The notes beneath the pieces are model-generated. The model had not been told where the DNA came from. It ran no database searches and saw only the letters and a list, made by a program, of their open reading frames with translations. Positions 5,957 through 8,717 of a DNA stretch of 8,717 nucleotides are shown piece by piece. Location of the stretch: the NCBI GenBank assembly GCA_934630735.1, contig CAKTWK010000054.1:1-8717 (forward strand). The letters are read 5' to 3'. Each line of letters starts with the position of its first letter. Within the stretch, counting starts at the first letter, position 1. This DNA is from an uncultured Collinsella sp. Lineage in GTDB: Bacteria; Actinomycetota; Coriobacteriia; Coriobacteriales; Coriobacteriaceae. Made by a program: the position numbers and the translations under genes.

Positions 5957-7252
5957 CTACTGGTTGTCAGCGGCCGAGAAATCGATGTCGAGCGAGGAGA
6001 CGGCCCAACCGATATGGTTGTCGGAGCGCACGAATTTAACGGTGTACTCCTGCTCGCCGCCCTTGGACAGCGAAGCCTTCACCTTGGCGGTGGTCTCGGT
6101 CATGGACTGATCCATACCCTCGATCGAGACGGTGGCGCCCTGCGGGATCGAGGAGACGATCATCGCCTTGGCATCCTCGGACAGGCTCGAGGCCAGGCAG
6201 GACTCGGCCTTGGCGGTATCGCCGTCACCGGCAGCCTGGAACAGGTCGGTGATGACGGACTCCTGCGAGGGGTAGCCCATGCCGCGCGTATAAGCATAGC
6301 CAAGACCGCCGGCCGCGATCACGATGAGCAGAAGCAGCACCAGGAAGATCTTAAGACCCGTGTGGCGGTGGCGACGACGAACCTTGGCCTGTTTGCGGTC
6401 CTGCTGGACCATCTCGGACTCAGACAGCGTAAAGAAGCCGGTGTCAGAGGGGTCGGGCATAAACTGACCGGTCGCGCCCGTGGGGTCGAGCGGGTCGACA
6501 GCGGGGGCGTCCATCGCGGGAGCCGGGGCCGTGGACATGGCCGTCTGGGCCGAAAGCGCGGCGAGCGAGTCATGCACGCGGGCAAGCTCGTCGGCCTGCT
6601 CGGGCGTGAGCTGGTAGATGCCGTCGGCGGTGGCGGCGTTAAAGGCATCGAGCGCATCGGAAGGACGGCCGGCGGCGGAAAGCGCTTGGCCCATGCCGGC
6701 GTTGAGGGCGCGCGTATCGTCGCGCGGACCGGCAAAGTCGATAGCCGTGCGGTAGGTCTCTACGGCGTCCGCGGGGCGGCCGAGCTTGATGAAACAGCGG
6801 CCCAGATCGCCGAGGGCGGCGGCAGGAGCCGGGTTGGCGCCGTCGATGGCAGCCTGACGGAAGGCAGTACCGGCGTTGGCGTAGTCGCCCGACTGGAACA
6901 GCGCGTTGCCCAGACCCAGGTAGGCCTTAAAAGGCGTAGCGTAGGAAGCGTCCTGGGTAGCTGCAGAGAACGCTTGGGCAGCCGTGGTGTAGTCGCCCAC
7001 CGCGGCGAGTGCCTTGCCGCGATTGGTGAGCAGGGCGCCGCGCTTGCCATAGGCGCCGTCGTTGAGGGCGGCGGCGTAGGCCTCGGCGGCCTCGGCGTAC
7101 ATGCCCAGATGCATCAGGGCATTGCCGCGCAGGTGGTCGGCCTCACCCATGATCTCGTTGGGAGTCTTTGCCGCGCCAAGCATCTGGGCGGCAGCGGAAA
7201 AATCACCCGCGCGATAAGCGGCGCGGCCCTGTTGGATCAGCTGACTATTCAA
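5957..7252 (-). CDS. TPR-repeat single-pass membrane protein of unknown role
   Basis: No specific gene recognised. The 431 residues divide clearly. Residues 1-210 are alanine-rich helical repeats of TPR type, with alternating GDYxxA/AxxAFxxA units: GDFSAAAQML (16-25), MYAEAAEAYAAAL (51-63), GDYTTAAQAF (86-95), GDYANAGTAF (122-131), RPADAVETY (159-167) and RPSDALDAF (196-204). A Pro/Asp-rich linker (about 236-280), a strongly basic patch (KQAKVRRRHRH, 287-297) and one membrane span (about 300-321) follow. The last 110 residues are predicted to be outside; the GDGDTAKAE pattern (342-350) is reminiscent of NTF2-like or DUF4878-type domains, an uncertain likeness. The basic patch puts the TPR part in the cytosol. 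The start is TTG (7252), with AAAGGGGA just upstream. It lies 11 bases after the isomerase gene, so probably the same transcript, and directly before mreB. A scaffold role in the envelope is a guess. Confidence 0.8.
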   Translation of the reverse strand: MNSQLIQQGRAAYRAGDFSAAAQMLGAAKTPNEIMGEADHLRGNALMHLGMYAEAAEAYAAALNDGAYGKRGALLTNRGKALAAVGDYTTAAQAFSAATQDASYATPFKAYLGLGNALFQSGDYANAGTAFRQAAIDGANPAPAAALGDLGRCFIKLGRPADAVETYRTAIDFAGPRDDTRALNAGMGQALSAAGRPSDALDAFNAATADGIYQLTPEQADELARVHDSLAALSAQTAMSTAPAPAMDAPAVDPLDPTGATGQFMPDPSDTGFFTLSESEMVQQDRKQAKVRRRHRHTGLKIFLVLLLLIVIAAGGLGYAYTRGMGYPSQESVITDLFQAAGDGDTAKAESCLASSLSEDAKAMIVSSIPQGATVSIEGMDQSMTETTAKVKASLSKGGEQEYTVKFVRSDNHIGWAVSSLDIDFSAADNQ

Positions 7253-7257
7253 GGAAG

Positions 7258-7266
7258 TCCCCTTTA
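7258..7266 (-). promoter_or_regulatory. TPR-gene ribosome binding site overlapping the isomerase stop
   Basis: The minus strand reads TAAAGGGGA, so the isomerase TAA stop (7266-7264) abuts a purine-rich AGGGGA site. Five bases separate it from the TTG at 7252, which supports the TTG start and coupling of the two genes. Confidence 0.6.
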
Positions 7267-7806
7267 CTCGTGAACGATCTCGACATGAACGATCTCGTCG
7301 CCGGCGCGCAGCTGCGAGATGACGTCGAGGCCCTCGACCGTGGTGCCAAAGACGGTATAACCGGAGTCGAGGTTGTGCTGGGCACCCAGGCAGAAGTAGA
7401 ACTGCGAGCCCGCGGAATCGGGATCCATGGAGCGAGCCATGGCAAGCGCGCCGTCAACATGGCTGTTGCGCGGATTGGTGGCAAATTCGCCCTTGATGCA
7501 GTAGCCGGGGCCGCCGGTACCGGGCATGCCGTCGGGACCCTCAAGGCCGGCAGCGACGTCGGCGCCGGACATATCGCGGGTATTGGGGTCGCCGCCCTGA
7601 ATCACAAAGCCGGGCACATAGCGATGGAACTTAAGGCCGTCATAGAAGCCCATCGTGGAAAGCTCGCAGAAGTTCGCCACATGGATGGGGGCGCCCTCAC
7701 CGTCAAACTTGACCTTGATGGTGCCCTTCGACGTCTCGATCACCGCGCACTCGTCACCGACGAGCTGGTACTCGGGCGTATAGAGCTCTTTCTTAAAACC
7801 AAACAT
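7264..7806 (-). CDS. Cyclophilin-type peptidyl-prolyl cis-trans isomerase (cytosolic)
   Basis: Catalyses cis-trans isomerisation of Xaa-Pro bonds during protein folding. The 180 residues form a single cyclophilin domain from about residue 20. Key stretches are FHRYVPGFVIQGGDP (60-74; Arg62, Phe67 and Gln70 match catalytic-pocket residues of human cyclophilin A), GTGGPGYCIKGEF (96-108), ALAMARSMDPDSAGSQFYF (120-138) and YTVFG (150-154). The residue aligned with the cyclosporin-binding Trp121 of cyclophilin A appears to be Asn145, so weak cyclosporin binding is expected. There is no signal peptide or lipobox, so it is cytosolic. The ATG at 7806 is chosen because GGAAGG lies 6 bases upstream; a longer frame to 7875 would run through the promoter. 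The C-terminus ends in a short EIVHVEIVH repeat, reflecting a 15-base tandem duplication. It shares a likely transcript with the TPR gene. Confidence 0.94.
   Translation of the reverse strand: MFGFKKELYTPEYQLVGDECAVIETSKGTIKVKFDGEGAPIHVANFCELSTMGFYDGLKFHRYVPGFVIQGGDPNTRDMSGADVAAGLEGPDGMPGTGGPGYCIKGEFATNPRNSHVDGALAMARSMDPDSAGSQFYFCLGAQHNLDSGYTVFGTTVEGLDVISQLRAGDEIVHVEIVHE
7271..7300 (-). repeat. 15-base tandem duplication at the 3' end of the isomerase gene
   Basis: TGAACGATCTCG occurs at 7271-7282 and again at 7286-7297, two 15-base units that differ only in their last three bases. It encodes EIVH twice in the final beta strand (about residues 171-179). It is in frame and probably harmless; a slippage origin is inferred. 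Confidence 0.7.
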
Positions 7807-7812
7807 GTGGTT

Positions 7813-7818
7813 CCTTCC
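7813..7818 (-). promoter_or_regulatory. Isomerase ribosome binding site
   Basis: GGAAGG on the minus strand, within a GAGGAAGGA context, sits 6 bases before the ATG at 7806. It decides for the 180-residue isomerase over a 203-residue version starting upstream. Confidence 0.7.
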
Positions 7819-7845
7819 TCGTGCGTTTAAAGCATATTTGTACGA

Positions 7846-7875
7846 ATTGTAGCAATAAGCACGGGCTTCCATCAA
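7846..7875 (-). promoter_or_regulatory. Sigma70-type promoter for the isomerase-TPR gene pair
   Basis: On the minus strand TTGATG (7875-7870) is followed, after an 18-base spacer, by TACAAT (7851-7846), a 5-of-6 match to the consensus -10. A start near 7839 would give a leader of about 33 bases before the isomerase ATG. The spacer holds a small dyad, AAGC-CCGT-GCTT. It lies in the 105-base gap after the upstream gene, exactly where a promoter is needed. Identified by eye; no start-site data. Confidence 0.6.
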
Positions 7876-7911
7876 TTGCGCACGCAGGTTATGCCGCCGG
7901 AGGGCAACAAA

Positions 7912-8717
7912 TTACGAACGCTGCTGCGGCCTCCAGGCGCTCACGTTGGCGTCGTACTGGTTAAGCGCGCTGTTGCCGCCCTGTGCGATGGGCGCCAAGA
8001 TCTCGCTCTGACGGGCGCTCAGAGACTCGCCGTCGGGAATAGACAGCGAGATATCCCAGCTCTGGCAGATCACGTCGACACGTTCGTACATCCACTGGGC
8101 AAGCTGCTTTAGATGATCGATGTCCTCCGCATAGACCGTGTCGTCCTGAACCTTGAGGTTGTTGAGCTCATCCTGGGTCTTTTTAATCTGATCGCGCAGG
8201 GCATAGGCGCTCTGCGACAGCTCCTGGCGGGTGGAGAGCGGTGTACGCAGATAGCCGTTATTAAACGAATCGATGACCTCGCCGATCTGATCCTCGTCGC
8301 TGTACGACACGATGGTCTGGTACAGGCCGTCGAGCCTGGTGTAGAGCTGGTCGTCGGTTAAGACGGTCTCCTCCTGAACGACCTCGGACGTATCCTCTTG
8401 CTTGGGCTCTTTCTCGGTGGCCTCGCCCTTTTGGCGCGACGGGAAGGTGGTCTTGGCGGCCTGACCAAACTGGTCGTAGAAGCCGGGCATGACGCCCATG
8501 GGATCGGCAGTCACAAACCAATAGGCGCCACCGCACACGGCGGCGAGCACCGCGATGACGATGAGCGGTTTGGGGATATGGCGCTTGTGCTTGTGATAGG
8601 CATCCTCGTCGGGGTGCACCTTGCGCTTGGGTTTTTGAGCATCGTCATGCAGGGAAACGGGCGCGGGAATATCGACCTTGGGGATACCGAAATCCTTATC
8701 GAAAGCCGGCAGCACGC
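7912..8717 (-). CDS. Single-pass membrane protein of unknown function (5' end outside window)
   Basis: Not recognised. The reading frame is open to the window edge. A GTG at 8715 could be the start, but with only two bases before it no ribosome binding site can be judged, so it is treated as partial. Counting from that GTG, 267 residues are visible: a polar N-terminus with a Lys/His-rich stretch (about 28-47), one membrane span (about 49-69), a charged linker rich in Lys, Glu and Gln (about 93-117), and a helical C-terminal region (about 120-262) with coiled-coil character around 160-212. The positive charge before the span suggests a cytosolic N-terminus and an extracytoplasmic C-terminal part, the same layout as the TPR protein two genes downstream. 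The stop is TAA (7914-7912). The promoter after it suggests it is not part of the isomerase transcript, or not solely. Confidence 0.7.
   Translation of the reverse strand, partial: VLPAFDKDFGIPKVDIPAPVSLHDDAQKPKRKVHPDEDAYHKHKRHIPKPLIVIAVLAAVCGGAYWFVTADPMGVMPGFYDQFGQAAKTTFPSRQKGEATEKEPKQEDTSEVVQEETVLTDDQLYTRLDGLYQTIVSYSDEDQIGEVIDSFNNGYLRTPLSTRQELSQSAYALRDQIKKTQDELNNLKVQDDTVYAEDIDHLKQLAQWMYERVDVICQSWDISLSIPDGESLSARQSEILAPIAQGGNSALNQYDANVSAWRPQQRS

Noticed and set aside
5921..7273. A 450-codon open frame on the plus strand, fully antisense to the TPR gene
   Set aside because: It is the mirror of a GC-rich, alanine-rich coding frame, has low-complexity Gly/Arg/Val composition, no recognisable domain and no promoter or ribosome site of its own. 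Similar antisense frames lie over PBP2, mreC and mreB.
7807..7875. Longer isomerase start at 7875
   Set aside because: The extra 23 codons cover the -35/-10 promoter and the ribosome binding site, and do not extend the cyclophilin fold.
7912..7935. Possible terminator just after the upstream membrane-protein gene
   Set aside because: Only 3-4 bp GCC/GGC pairings are seen in the 40 bases after the stop, with no U-run after them.
1..8717. Mobile element, CRISPR, tRNA/rRNA or defence genes
   Set aside because: No transposase, integrase, repeat-spacer array, tRNA-like fold or nuclease motif was found; the genes are single-strand, operon-like and of even composition, as expected for core chromosome.

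Overview
This window is a conserved chromosomal cell-elongation locus from a GC-rich, rod-forming or ovoid bacterium. The gene set, the frequent TTG starts, the Shine-Dalgarno-led junctions and the protein sequences suggest an actinobacterium of the Coriobacteriia type (Collinsella-like). That placement is inference from sequence character, not from a database search. Every gene lies on the minus strand, so transcription runs from high to low coordinates. No tRNA, rRNA, CRISPR array, insertion sequence or phage gene was seen, and no stretch longer than about 120 bases lacks a gene.

Layout in transcription order. (1) 8717-7912: the 3' part of a single-pass membrane protein of unknown function, whose 5' end is outside the window. 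(2) A 105-base gap with a good sigma70-type promoter (-35 at 7875-7870, -10 at 7851-7846). (3) 7806-7264: a cytosolic cyclophilin-type peptidyl-prolyl isomerase. (4) Eleven bases later, 7252-5957: a TPR protein with one membrane span and an extracytoplasmic C-terminal domain, very likely in the same transcript. (5) A 115-base gap with a GC-rich hairpin, a possible promoter and a 13-base-period direct repeat. (6) 5841-1: mreB, mreC, mreD, a class B penicillin-binding protein (PBP2/mrdA) and rodA, the last cut by the window edge.

The last five genes form the core of the elongasome. MreB is the actin-like filament, and MreC and MreD are its membrane and extracellular scaffold. RodA polymerises glycan from lipid II and PBP2 cross-links it. 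Junctions from mreC onward are tight (9 to 13 bases). At three successive junctions the TAG stop of one gene is fused to the Shine-Dalgarno sequence of the next, so translation is probably coupled.

The core system is well known. The less ordinary signals are: a perfect 12-bp stem-loop inside the first codons of mreC, where initiation is from TTG; a PBP2 with two N-terminal membrane spans and a YMSASTIK active-site box in place of the usual PGST-type box; a TPR/membrane protein just upstream of mreB; and direct repeats overlapping the putative mreB promoter. I found no convincing previously unknown multi-gene system.
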